This document shows, one piece after another, positions 44,117-53,186 of a DNA stretch of 53,257 nucleotides; position 1 is the first letter of the stretch; every line of letters starts with the position of its first letter. Under the pieces are notes generated by a model. The model was not told where the DNA came from. It ran no database searches and saw nothing but the letters and a program-made list of their open reading frames with translations. The translations under genes and the position numbers were made by a program. The DNA comes from an uncultured Clostridia bacterium (GTDB taxonomy: Bacteria; Bacillota; Clostridia; TANB77; CAG-508). The DNA lies in assembly GCA_944391575.1 (NCBI GenBank), contig CALXUC010000007.1:1-53257 (forward strand), given 5' to 3'.

Positions 44117-45040
44117 TTAATTTAAGTAATATTCTATCATTCTAGTATATTGATCTTGTGCATTTAAGCAAGTATCTATTAAATAACCTTTTTCATTTTT
44201 ATATTCTTTTAATCCTCTATAATAAAATAATTTATCTTTATCTAAAATAATAAATGGTACTATATTATTTTTTAAACACTCTTTAAAAGCTATTATTCTA
44301 CCAACTCTACCATTTCCATCTTGAAATGGATGAATACATTCAAAACTATAATGAAATTCTATTATATCTTCTATAATTATTTTTCCTAATGAATTATACC
44401 AATGCATTAGTTTTACCATGTCTTTTTGTACATTTTTAGGTAATGATGTTTTCATATTTCCTGCTTCATTTGCTAACTTCTTATAGTCCCCAACATTAAA
44501 CCAATCTTTTCTACTATCTGACGTACAATCTTTCAATATTTTATGAAATTCTTTAATCATTGCTTCTGTTAGTTCTTTATCTGCTACATCTAACATATAA
44601 TCAACTAACCTAAAATGATTAGCAGTTTCAATAATATCATCTATATTGGTAATTGTTTCTTTTTCTGTTAATAAAGTATTTGTTTCATAAATGTATCTTG
44701 TTTGGTCTTCTGTTAGTTTGCTTCCCTCAATGTGGTTTGTATTATACGCAAAAATTATTTGTGTATTATGATATAAATTTCCTTTTAGTTTCATTTCTTT
44801 TTGCTCTCTTAAGACTTCTAATACATTTATTTTAGCAACATCAAATTCATCTTCTTTTAATAATTCATCAACTGAAACTTCAAATAATTCTGCTAACTTT
44901 TTTAATGATTCAATATTAGGTTCTAAAGTTTCTGCCTCATATTTAGATATTGTAGCTGGCTTTACTCCTAATACTTCTGCCACTTCTGCTTGAGTCATTT
45001 TCTTTTCTTCTCTATATTTTTTTATTCTTTCTCCTAACAT
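44117..45040 (-). CDS. Fic-domain protein with N-terminal HTH (AMP transferase, self-inhibited)
   Basis: A 307-residue protein. Residues 1-60 are an XRE/Cro-type helix-turn-helix (MTQAEVAEVLGVKPATISKY). Residues about 90-300 are a Fic domain with catalytic motif HPFQDGNGRVGR (237-248). An inhibitory helix motif T101-x3-E105-G106 ([ST]xxxE[GN]) lies N-terminal to it, so AMPylation is autoinhibited. Fic enzymes attach AMP to target proteins; with an HTH they also repress their own gene. AAGGAGAG precedes the ATG. It sits between a HEPN gene and the GajAB-like pair and may serve as regulator of the island or as a toxin with built-in antitoxin. Confidence 0.9.
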   Translation of the reverse strand: MLGERIKKYREEKKMTQAEVAEVLGVKPATISKYEAETLEPNIESLKKLAELFEVSVDELLKEDEFDVAKINVLEVLREQKEMKLKGNLYHNTQIIFAYNTNHIEGSKLTEDQTRYIYETNTLLTEKETITNIDDIIETANHFRLVDYMLDVADKELTEAMIKEFHKILKDCTSDSRKDWFNVGDYKKLANEAGNMKTSLPKNVQKDMVKLMHWYNSLGKIIIEDIIEFHYSFECIHPFQDGNGRVGRIIAFKECLKNNIVPFIILDKDKLFYYRGLKEYKNEKGYLIDTCLNAQDQYTRMIEYYLN

Positions 45041-45070
45041 AATAAAAACTCTCCTTTTCTTTATAATATT

Positions 45071-45076
45071 ATTATA
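45071..45076 (-). promoter_or_regulatory. Extended -10 promoter element before fic
   Basis: Minus strand TATGATATAAT: -10 TATAAT with TG extension, 31 bp before the fic start, without a good -35. Nearby GGAAAC and CTTTC repeats may be HTH-binding sites. The rest of 45041-45239 shows nothing. Confidence 0.4.
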
Positions 45077-45239
45077 TCATATTGTTTCCAAAAAAGAAAG
45101 TTTTATTGATTGTATTTTTTATGTTTTCTATAAAAGAAATTAATATTTAACTGTGTTCTTATAGAATAATTTATTTTAATATTCATTTGCACCTGTTTTT
45201 AACCAAATTCTTTATATTATTCATTATATTATTTTCTTA

Positions 45240-45866
45240 TTATTCTTCTTGTTTCTTTTGTAATTTTTTATCAACATCTTTAATATAATGTTCTGCCAAT
45301 TCAAAAATTTTTCTTGAATACTCTTTTACCTGTTCTTTGTTTCTAACTCTTCTATTTAAATTTTCAGAATCCATATCTATATCCATCTCATGTGTTATTT
45401 GATTTCTAACATAAAAAACTTTTTTTATATCTTCTATATTCATTGTTTTTATATTAAAAAATGATGCTACCCTTGACAATTCCTCTGCACTTTGTAAACT
45501 ATTTGCAGTCAGCTCTTTCTTTAATACCTGTATCAATGTTTCTTTTGGTTTTTTATCACTTGTAAATATTTCTGATAATAGTTTTGAATTATTATTTTCT
45601 ATATTATTTTTTATTTTTTTTTCAACAAAAGATTTAAAATTATTTTCTGCACCATCATCAATTATAATTATTGTTTCCAAAGCATCATTTATTAATTGCT
45701 TAATTACAGCATCAATTCCTGAACAAGAAAACAATATTATAGCACGTAATAAATCTTGCTTTTTATTTTCATTATCATTTATTTCTTCATACATTTCAAA
45801 AAAAGACTCTACTGTATCTTTCGCTGTTTGTAAAATTATCTTTGAATTTTCAGTTATGCTATCCAT
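45240..45866 (-). CDS. HEPN-domain protein, putative RNase
   Basis: A 208-residue helical protein. Its C-terminal half contains FYVRNQITHEMD, where R154-x4-H159 is the RNase active-site motif of HEPN proteins (R-x4-6-H). The N-terminal half (LLRAIILFSCSGIDAVIKQL) has the long helices that form the HEPN bundle. HEPN RNases serve in abortive infection, toxin-antitoxin and restriction-linked systems. The start overlaps the preceding small repeat-protein gene by 8 nt, so the two are translationally coupled and may act as a pair. GAAGGAGG precedes the ATG. Confidence 0.75.
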   Translation of the reverse strand: MDSITENSKIILQTAKDTVESFFEMYEEINDNENKKQDLLRAIILFSCSGIDAVIKQLINDALETIIIIDDGAENNFKSFVEKKIKNNIENNNSKLLSEIFTSDKKPKETLIQVLKKELTANSLQSAEELSRVASFFNIKTMNIEDIKKVFYVRNQITHEMDIDMDSENLNRRVRNKEQVKEYSRKIFELAEHYIKDVDKKLQKKQEE

Positions 45867-46194
45867 TGTTATCCTCCTTCAAAAATTTTTTTGGAACATC
45901 TGTTAATCCATTGCTCAATGCACAATACCCTATAAATCCAGGATATCCTGGATAACCTGGATAACCTGGATATCCTGGATATCCTGGATAACCCAAATAT
46001 GGTTGACTGTTATTGTATAACAACCTTCTTTCTTTATATATCGTTCCTAAATACTCTCCCTCTATTGAAACTGCTATTTTATTATCCCAAGGGAACCATC
46101 CAATCCAATCTGCATTTTTATTATATAAATATTTTCCTATTTTAAATGCTATCCATTCACCACTTGAATTAAATAAATATAATACCTTAGCCAC
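45859..46194 (-). CDS. Small beta-rich protein with (Gly-Tyr-Pro) repeats, partner of the HEPN gene
   Basis: A 111-residue protein. The first 65 residues are strand-rich with a repeating plan (YLFNSSGEWIAF, YLYNKNADWIGWF, VSIEGEYLGTIY, RRLLYN) resembling the 4-fold beta-flower family, of unknown function. Then six to seven GYP units (LGYPGYPGYPGYPGYPGY) and a short C-terminal FIGYCALSNGLTDVPKKFL follow. The start is GTG at 46194 with AAGGAGAG. The gene overlaps the HEPN gene, so it may be its antitoxin, sensor or toxin-delivery scaffold. The family guess comes from the visible internal repeat only. Confidence 0.6.
   Translation of the reverse strand: MAKVLYLFNSSGEWIAFKIGKYLYNKNADWIGWFPWDNKIAVSIEGEYLGTIYKERRLLYNNSQPYLGYPGYPGYPGYPGYPGYPGFIGYCALSNGLTDVPKKFLKEDNNG
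45941..45994. repeat. Six tandem 9-bp repeats encoding Gly-Tyr-Pro
   Basis: Consecutive units GGATATCCT or GGATAACCT occur six times (45941-45994). The 9-bp period keeps the reading frame, so unit number can vary without frameshift. Confidence 0.9.
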
Positions 46195-46233
46195 TTTTCT
46201 CTCCTTTTTAATTAATTCTTATTAATCTTTTTT

Positions 46234-49200
46234 CTATTTTATTCCTTTACATTTCAATTCAGCTTGTCTTATTACAGTCTGTACTGCTTTTTCACTTTTG
46301 TTTGGTGGATAATCATATTTTATAAGTAGCTTCTTTATTTCAATCCTCATTCTAGCTCTTGCATCTTTTCTAATGTCCCAATCTATTGTCATATTTTTAT
46401 TGACTGTCTCAACTAATTCTTTAGCTATTTGTACTAAAGTTTCATCTTTCATTAATTCTTTAACCTCTGGATCATCCCCTAACGCATCAAAAAATGCTTT
46501 TTCTTCTGTTGATAAATTATACTCATTTCCAGCTTTTAATTCATTTTCTATTTCATTTTTCAAGTTTATCATTTCTTGTATGATTTTTTCTATATCCTCT
46601 ACACTGGTTCTTTCATTGTATGATGCTACTATCTTTTGAAATTTAGTTGAGAATTTTTCCATTAAAACAACATTTTCTTTTCCAACTTGTTCTACATATT
46701 CTTTTAATGCTCTATTTAATACTTCTACTGCTATATTTTTCTTTTGCATTTTAGCAAGTTTATTTAATATTTCATCACTTAATATTGCTAATCTATTGCT
46801 ATTATGTACCTCTCCAATTTGTAACATTTCATCATCTTGGATAGCTCTTTCCAACATTTTTGCTACATTATCATTTATTTCTTTTACATCTATTTTATCT
46901 CCTGATAACTTTGATATAAATGACCTTACTGATATAAAGAACAATATTTCATCTTTAATTTCTTGTGATAATTCTCCTGTACATAATGAATATAAACTTT
47001 TTACATCATAGCTATATCTCATAAATGCTTTTCTAATTTCTTCTGTTTTTAGCATCCAGTTAGCACCTGCCATAATGATTTCATATTTATCACTATCTGT
47101 TGTTGTAGCAAAATGCCCATAGTAAAACCCATTAAATAAATCTCTTATTAATTCTACTTTATCCATTAAAACTTTTACTAATTCACTATTATCAACAATT
47201 TTTCCTTGATCTCTTTTAGTGTAAGTTTTTAAAGCATCTAATAGCCATCTTTTTAGTCCAATATAGTCAACAATTAATCCACCTTGTTTATCTTTATACA
47301 CTCTATTTACTCTTGCTATTGCCTGCATTAAATTGTGAGCCTTCATTGGTTTATCCACATACATTGTTCCAAGTCCTGGTACATCAAATCCAGTAAGCCA
47401 CATATCAACCACTATTGCTATTTTAAATTCTGAATCCATATCTTTAAAATCTACTTCTAACTGTTTCTTATCTTTTTTAGAACCTATTGCTTTTTGCATT
47501 TCTTCATCGTCTTTGTTATTTGATGTTATTACCATATGTATTTTATTTTCCCAATTAGGTCTTAACTCTAAAAATTTCTTATACATCGTATATGCTGATT
47601 TTCTTGAATATGCAACTACCATTGCCTTATTTGCAACTGATGTTTGTATATCTTCATAATGTTTTATAATATCCTTAACAATCATTTCTAGTCTATCAGG
47701 ATCTTCTATAATTTGTTCCATTTTAGCCATTTCTTTTTTAGATTCAGCTATTTTATAATCTTCTACACCTTCTTCAGTTTCAAGCATATTATAATAATCA
47801 TCTATCTCATCTAATAATTTCTGATTTAAGCCTACTCTTGCCATTCTAGCTTCATACATAATAGGAACTGTTGAACCATCCATTATAGCTTGTGTCATAT
47901 CATAGGTATCAATTACTTGCCCAAATACATTGCTAGTTGATTTATCTTTTGTCTCTACTGGTGTTCCAGTAAATCCTATATATGTTGCATTAGGAAATGC
48001 TTCATGTAAATATTTAGCTGTTCCATATTTTTTATATGCTTTCATTTTTTCTTTGTCAAATTTAATTGTTGCATCTATTCCATAATGACTTCTATGTGCT
48101 TCATCTACTAATACTAATATATCATCTCTTTTACTAAATAAACCTGTTTCTTCCTCAAATTTTTGCAAAGTTGTAAAGAATATTCCTCCTGATACTCTAT
48201 TTTCTAATTTATCTTGTAAATCTTCTCTACTTTCTATTTGAACAGGAGATTGTTTTAAATATTCTGAACATTTTGAAAATGTTGAAAATAATTGATTATC
48301 TAAATCATTTCTATCTGTTACAACTACTATACTTGGATTTTTTAATACTTTTATCATATTACCTGCATAGAATACCATTGAAAAACTTTTTCCACTACCT
48401 TGTGTATGCCATAAAATACCTGCTTTTCCTGTTCTGTTATCTATTGCTTTTTCTGTACTTGTTATTGCTTTTTTTACACCAAAATATTGATGATATGCTG
48501 ATAATATTTTGCTATCTTCACTCCATAATACATAATTATTTATAATATCTAATAGTCTATCTTTTCTTAACAATCCATAAAATAATGTTTTATGTGTCGG
48601 CATATTTTCTGTTACATCATCATCTGCTTCTATCTTTTTCCATTCTGAAAATCTACTCCATGGACTCGTTATAGTTCCAGCTCTTGCTTGTACTCCATCA
48701 CTTACTATCATAAATTGATTATAATAAAATAATGTTGGTATATGTACTTCTTGATATCCTTTTAATTGATTATAGCCATCTATTAATTTTACATCTTCTC
48801 TTACTGTACTTTTTAGTTCTACTATGACTAAAGGCAAACCATTTATAAATATGATTATGTCTGGTCTTTTTTCACTATGTTCAATGATTGTGTATTGATT
48901 TATTGCTTTAAACACATTATTGGAAATATTATTAAAATCAACAATTTTTATTGTTTTATACCTTGTTTCTCCATTCTCATTAATAGGCACTTGACAGCCT
49001 TCAATCAAATATTTTGTAAATTGCTTGTTATTTAAAATAGTATTATTATGTTCAAGATTTTTTGTTTGTCTTAGAACTTCTGTTACTTGTTCATCTGTAA
49101 CATTACTATTTATTTTTCGAATAGCATTTTTTAAATCATCTTCTAATATTACTTTTGAATAGTCTGTTCTTTCCATTTCATATCCATTTATACATTCATA

Positions 49201-49257
49201 TTCTAATTCTTTTAATATTTCCATTGTTATGTTTTCTAGTGTTTCTTCATTGAACAT
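46234..49257 (-). CDS. hsdR: Type I restriction enzyme R subunit
   Basis: A 1007-residue motor-nuclease subunit. The N-terminal PD-(D/E)xK nuclease has PDIIIFINGLPLVIVELKS (about 132-150). The helicase core has WHTQGSGKSFSM (Walker A, about 280-292), DEAH box VLVDEAHRSHYG (about 383-394) and motif III FTGTPV. C-terminal helicase domain 2 has VVDMWLTGFDVPGLG. It cleaves unmodified DNA after ATP-driven translocation, together with HsdM and HsdS. It overlaps the upstream 144-residue gene by 22 nt. AAGGGGG precedes the ATG. All motifs are intact, so the system should be active. Confidence 0.96.
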   Translation of the reverse strand: MFNEETLENITMEILKELEYECINGYEMERTDYSKVILEDDLKNAIRKINSNVTDEQVTEVLRQTKNLEHNNTILNNKQFTKYLIEGCQVPINENGETRYKTIKIVDFNNISNNVFKAINQYTIIEHSEKRPDIIIFINGLPLVIVELKSTVREDVKLIDGYNQLKGYQEVHIPTLFYYNQFMIVSDGVQARAGTITSPWSRFSEWKKIEADDDVTENMPTHKTLFYGLLRKDRLLDIINNYVLWSEDSKILSAYHQYFGVKKAITSTEKAIDNRTGKAGILWHTQGSGKSFSMVFYAGNMIKVLKNPSIVVVTDRNDLDNQLFSTFSKCSEYLKQSPVQIESREDLQDKLENRVSGGIFFTTLQKFEEETGLFSKRDDILVLVDEAHRSHYGIDATIKFDKEKMKAYKKYGTAKYLHEAFPNATYIGFTGTPVETKDKSTSNVFGQVIDTYDMTQAIMDGSTVPIMYEARMARVGLNQKLLDEIDDYYNMLETEEGVEDYKIAESKKEMAKMEQIIEDPDRLEMIVKDIIKHYEDIQTSVANKAMVVAYSRKSAYTMYKKFLELRPNWENKIHMVITSNNKDDEEMQKAIGSKKDKKQLEVDFKDMDSEFKIAIVVDMWLTGFDVPGLGTMYVDKPMKAHNLMQAIARVNRVYKDKQGGLIVDYIGLKRWLLDALKTYTKRDQGKIVDNSELVKVLMDKVELIRDLFNGFYYGHFATTTDSDKYEIIMAGANWMLKTEEIRKAFMRYSYDVKSLYSLCTGELSQEIKDEILFFISVRSFISKLSGDKIDVKEINDNVAKMLERAIQDDEMLQIGEVHNSNRLAILSDEILNKLAKMQKKNIAVEVLNRALKEYVEQVGKENVVLMEKFSTKFQKIVASYNERTSVEDIEKIIQEMINLKNEIENELKAGNEYNLSTEEKAFFDALGDDPEVKELMKDETLVQIAKELVETVNKNMTIDWDIRKDARARMRIEIKKLLIKYDYPPNKSEKAVQTVIRQAELKCKGIK

Positions 49258-49670
49258 AGCTTAGCCCCCTTACTATATTTACTAATATATTCGTTATATT
49301 CTTCCGCATATATGTCTGGCACTAATTCTTTTACCTCTTTATTATATAACTTGTTATATCTTCTTCTTTCATCATAAACAATTTTTCTAAATTCATAATC
49401 ACTCCATAGCCTTTTAAGTTCTTTTTGACTTGCTTTGCCTATACGTTTTCTATTATTCTTAAGATAAATCTCTCCTGTATATATATTCATTTTCTTTCTA
49501 CTATCTGTCACACAATCCATATGAGGTATAGATGGAAAATTTTTATCTTCATCGCATTTATGTATTCTCCATTTTTCATTTGATATTTCAAAATTTGGAT
49601 CATACATAAACCATGATTCCGTTAATATTTTTATAAAAATTTCCTTAATTTTATTTATTAAATTCTTCAT
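49236..49670 (-). CDS. Unknown protein embedded in the type I restriction locus (144 aa)
   Basis: A basic 144-residue protein lying between hsdS and hsdR and overlapping hsdR by 22 nt. The centre, NEKWRIHKCDEDKNFPSIPH followed by MDCVTDSRKKMNIYTGEIYL, has a cluster of His, Cys and Asp that could bind a metal. The C-terminal half is helical and very basic (KRLWSDYEFRKIVYDERRRY). I know similar P-S-I-P-H...TGEIY proteins only as hypotheticals near restriction systems. GGAG before the ATG. Tight coupling to hsdR suggests a function in the same system. Confidence 0.65.
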   Translation of the reverse strand: MKNLINKIKEIFIKILTESWFMYDPNFEISNEKWRIHKCDEDKNFPSIPHMDCVTDSRKKMNIYTGEIYLKNNRKRIGKASQKELKRLWSDYEFRKIVYDERRRYNKLYNKEVKELVPDIYAEEYNEYISKYSKGAKLCSMKKH

Positions 49671-49705
49671 TTATTCTCCAATTATATAAATGATTATTTG
49701 TATTA

Positions 49706-50416
49706 CTAAATATTGTCCTTTTTAACTAAGCCAATGAATTTTCTTAAAAAATCTGTTGTATAAAAATATTTTAAATCTAAATTACCACTCATCAGCTCAT
49801 CATATTCTTGCGGGTCTGATTTCTCAATTACACTTTTTGTTTCCAATTCTAATTCCTCACTAATTAATCCAAGGTTTGCTATTCTTTTATATATTTCATA
49901 ACTTTTATATTTATTTATTTTAAATTCTTTTTCAAATTCTTCAATAAATTTATACCAATAATGTTTTTGATTAATATCATTATTTTGTTCAAATCTATAC
50001 AAAAAGAACAAATAATTTAATTCTCTAAAAGATAATTCACCCAAAATTCTTAAATTTTCTTCATATTCATCATTAGATATTTTATTTTCTTTCATATATC
50101 CATTTTTTAATAAATTAGCAAAATAAACAACCTTATCATTATTAGCTAATCTATTTACTGCATCTATTGTTCTCTTAAAATTCATAATAAATTCTATATC
50201 ATTAACATCTGCTGACACTATTAAATTATTATCACTTAATATTGCCTCTAAAAATTCTTGATGTTTTTTCTTTGTAAAATTGTCAATCATTATTTCTATA
50301 TTTGTAGTTACAACTTCTCCAAAAGGTATTACTTGGTTGTATATTGCTATAATATTTTTAGCCAATGGATTATTAAATATTTTTTCACTTAAAATTATTT
50401 CTTTTTTTACTTCCAT
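49706..50416 (-). CDS. Unknown helical protein embedded in the type I restriction locus (236 aa)
   Basis: A 236-residue, mostly helical protein between hsdS (9 nt) and the 144-residue gene (35 nt). Blocks KRTIDAVNRLANNDKVVYFA and FRELNYLFFLYRFEQNNDI, then helix-turn-helix-like YEIYKRIANLGLISEEL, recall the DUF4393/Abi-like group in which a central aNNDK..YFANLLKNG helix is conserved. No catalytic motif is evident. AGGAG before the ATG. The insertion between specificity and restriction genes is non-canonical, so it may be an abortive-infection partner that senses failure of restriction (inference). Confidence 0.6.
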   Translation of the reverse strand: MEVKKEIILSEKIFNNPLAKNIIAIYNQVIPFGEVVTTNIEIMIDNFTKKKHQEFLEAILSDNNLIVSADVNDIEFIMNFKRTIDAVNRLANNDKVVYFANLLKNGYMKENKISNDEYEENLRILGELSFRELNYLFFLYRFEQNNDINQKHYWYKFIEEFEKEFKINKYKSYEIYKRIANLGLISEELELETKSVIEKSDPQEYDELMSGNLDLKYFYTTDFLRKFIGLVKKDNI

Positions 50417-50425
50417 TTTATACTC

Positions 50426-51694
50426 CTAAATCTCTATATTTTCCAAGTCAATTTCTCCATTCATTAGTTTTGGTAATAATATATTTCTTAATTTTTGCAA
50501 GTTACCATTCTCTAATATATTATTTTCAATTCTTTCAAATATAGGATTGACTATACTTGAAAATTTTTGCATAACCTCATCAGTTCCTATGACTAATTTT
50601 AATTCATTTATATGTCCCGTATTAACATATTTTTGTACACTTCCCAATGCTTTAGATTTTAACTGATTTAACGTTCTATCATTATTTAGATATGTATAGA
50701 GATAATTAACATTTATCTTACTTCTAATTCTATACATTCTTTGATTTAATAAATATTGTCTATCTTCATATATTTTTCCTGTTTTTCCTAGTAAATCCAT
50801 TGTTGCTTTTCTATCAGTCATTACCATAACTAAATCATCTTTTTTCAATAAGTACTTATCATATTTTAAGTTTTCTTGTAATCTTTTTTCAGAAATATAT
50901 TTATCTGCATTTGTATAAATGAATGAACCATTAATATCTACATTTCCTAAGTCAACAACCATTATTCCATTTTCATCATAACCATCTTTATAAAAAGCAT
51001 TTCCATTTTGACAGTCAGCCACTTCATCTAACCTATTAATCTTCCATCCTATCGGAATTTCTCCTATATCGGAATTATAAAATTTTCCATTATGTGTTTT
51101 ATATTCTTTTCCCTCACTGTTTGGAAATTCAAAATCAATAAACCATTTTTTAAATAATGCTTGTGAAATATTATACAAATTATTATTTATTTGATTGTTT
51201 AATTCTATTTTTCTATTTATTCCATCCAATATTTTAACACTCTTCTTTTGATTTATTAATGATGGAATTTTCACAACATAATTATTTAACATACTAAAGT
51301 TTATTGCTGGCATTGTAGATGAACTTTGTGAAGACCTTATATTTTCAAAAATTACTTTCTGTGATAAATAATAATATAAATATCTATTTAATACTATATC
51401 ATTATCTAGATTGATTTTAAACATATTATTAGCTATTACCCCTGCTTTTCCCATAACAACCATACCTGCTGTTTGAGAACCATACCTTATCATTACTAAA
51501 TCATCTTCTCTTGCGTAATATCTATCTCCATAATTTTCTACATATCTTTCTGGTTCACTTGAATTAGTATAATCTACTATTCTTATAAATCTTTTAAATC
51601 CATCTAATTTATGAGAAAACTGTTCTGCTATATTGACTTGTTTTCCCTGCGAAAATGTTGCAATATCTTGCAACTTATATTGTTTAAATTCCAT
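50426..51694 (-). CDS. hsdS: Type I restriction enzyme S (specificity) subunit
   Basis: A 422-residue specificity subunit with two target-recognition domains (about 1-150 and 205-370), each followed by a conserved helix: LNNQINNNLYNISQALFKKW after the first and ENNILENGNLQKLRNILLPK after the second. Opening KQYKLQDIATFSQGKQ is typical. It sets the two half-sites of the recognition sequence. The start is placed at the ATG at 51694; an in-frame TTG two codons earlier is also possible. It overlaps hsdM by 11 nt. No second hsdS or inverted repeats were seen, so no phase-variable shuffling is evident. Confidence 0.93.
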   Translation of the reverse strand: MEFKQYKLQDIATFSQGKQVNIAEQFSHKLDGFKRFIRIVDYTNSSEPERYVENYGDRYYAREDDLVMIRYGSQTAGMVVMGKAGVIANNMFKINLDNDIVLNRYLYYYLSQKVIFENIRSSQSSSTMPAINFSMLNNYVVKIPSLINQKKSVKILDGINRKIELNNQINNNLYNISQALFKKWFIDFEFPNSEGKEYKTHNGKFYNSDIGEIPIGWKINRLDEVADCQNGNAFYKDGYDENGIMVVDLGNVDINGSFIYTNADKYISEKRLQENLKYDKYLLKKDDLVMVMTDRKATMDLLGKTGKIYEDRQYLLNQRMYRIRSKINVNYLYTYLNNDRTLNQLKSKALGSVQKYVNTGHINELKLVIGTDEVMQKFSSIVNPIFERIENNILENGNLQKLRNILLPKLMNGEIDLENIEI

Positions 51695-53186
51695 ATCCAA
51701 TAACCCCCAATACTTTTTTTATTTCTTCGTCAAGTTCATTGGATTGCTTCATTTGCATAGATAATTCTTGTGTTAGAGCTTTCATCTTCTCTTCAAAAGG
51801 TATTCCGTCATCTTCTTGTTCTTCTGTACCTACATATCTTCCTGGTGTTAATACATAGTTATTTTCCTTTATTTCATCTATTGTAGCCACTTTACAATAT
51901 CCTGATACATCTTCATATTCTTCATTGCTTTGGTAATTATGATATGTATTTGTTATTTTCATTATATCATTCTCATCTAATTCTCTTAATTTTCTTGTAA
52001 CCATTTTTCCTAAATTTCTAGCATCAATAAATAATGTTTTTCCTTTTTGCTTTTTGTTTCTATTTAATATCCATATACTACAAGGTATTGTTACTGTATA
52101 GAACAAGTTAGATGGCATTGCTAAAATACAATCTACTAAATCTGCTTCTAATATATTTTTTCTTATTTCGCCTTCTCCACTTGTATCACTAGATAATGCA
52201 CCATTTGCTAAAATTACTGCTGCTTTACCATTTATTGATAACTTAGAAATCATGTGTTCTAGCCATGCATAGTTTGCATTTCCTTTTGGTGGTATTCCAT
52301 ATTTCCATCTTGGATCATCTAATAGTTTCTCTTGTCCCCAATCTGATATGTTAAATGGTGGATTTGCTAATATAAAATCTGCTTTTAAATCTTTATGTAA
52401 GTCATTTTGAAATGTATCATCTGCGAATTTTCCTAAGTTTCCATCAATACTTCTTATTGCTAAATTCATCTTTGCTAATTTCCAAGTTGTTGGATTTTTC
52501 TCTTGTCCATATATACTTAAATTATTTACATTTCCTTGATGCCTTTGTATAAATTTCAAACTTTGTACAAACATACCTCCAGAACCACAACAAGGATCAT
52601 ATACTCTTCCCTCAAATGGTTCTATCATTTCAACCATTGTTCTAACCAAACAAGCTGGTGTATAGAATTCTCCTCCTTTTTGTAATTCATTTGATGCAAA
52701 TTGCCCTAGAAAGTATTCATATATTCTACCTAATAAATCTTTATCCTGTGCTTCCTTACTACCTATTTTTACATTTGTAAATATGTCTATTAATTCACCT
52801 AAATTTACATTTCTATAGTTTGGGCTATTATATTCTTTAACTAAAATACCTTTTAAACTTGGATTTTCTTTTTCTATCTCTTCTAATGCTTCATCTATAA
52901 TTTGCCCAATGTTACTATCCTTTGAATGTATATTTAGATATTCCCATCTAGCTTTTGCTGGTACATAAAATATGTTTTCTGCTGCATAAGAATCTCTATC
53001 TTCTTCTAATCCATATCCTTCTTCTACCAATTTTTGATACTTTTCTTCAAACGAATCAGATATATATTTCAAAAATATTAATCCCAATACTATAAATTTA
53101 TAACTTGATACTGGTACAGCACCTCTCATTTTATCAGCTGCTTCCCATAATTTTTTTTCTAAATCTTTTAATTCCTCTTCTTTCAT
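51684..53186 (-). CDS. hsdM: Type I restriction enzyme M (methyltransferase) subunit
   Basis: A 500-residue N6-adenine methyltransferase. The N-terminal HsdM_N helical domain (about 5-140) is followed by SAM-binding motif I DPCCGSGGMF (197-206) and catalytic motif IV NPPF (275-278). The C-terminal tail has a helix (about 465-495) that docks on HsdS. It methylates the host recognition site and with HsdS and HsdR forms the restriction complex. It is first gene of the operon; AAAGGA lies about 15 nt before the ATG. The promoter is not visible in the 71 bp remaining to the window edge. Confidence 0.96.
   Translation of the reverse strand: MKEEELKDLEKKLWEAADKMRGAVPVSSYKFIVLGLIFLKYISDSFEEKYQKLVEEGYGLEEDRDSYAAENIFYVPAKARWEYLNIHSKDSNIGQIIDEALEEIEKENPSLKGILVKEYNSPNYRNVNLGELIDIFTNVKIGSKEAQDKDLLGRIYEYFLGQFASNELQKGGEFYTPACLVRTMVEMIEPFEGRVYDPCCGSGGMFVQSLKFIQRHQGNVNNLSIYGQEKNPTTWKLAKMNLAIRSIDGNLGKFADDTFQNDLHKDLKADFILANPPFNISDWGQEKLLDDPRWKYGIPPKGNANYAWLEHMISKLSINGKAAVILANGALSSDTSGEGEIRKNILEADLVDCILAMPSNLFYTVTIPCSIWILNRNKKQKGKTLFIDARNLGKMVTRKLRELDENDIMKITNTYHNYQSNEEYEDVSGYCKVATIDEIKENNYVLTPGRYVGTEEQEDDGIPFEEKMKALTQELSMQMKQSNELDEEIKKVLGVIGYGI

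Noticed and set aside
45941..45994. CRISPR-like repeats
   Set aside because: The period is 9 bp, inside a gene and in frame; no spacers.
50426..51694. Phase-variable hsdS shuffling
   Set aside because: Only one hsdS, no partner cassette, inverted repeats or recombinase next to it.
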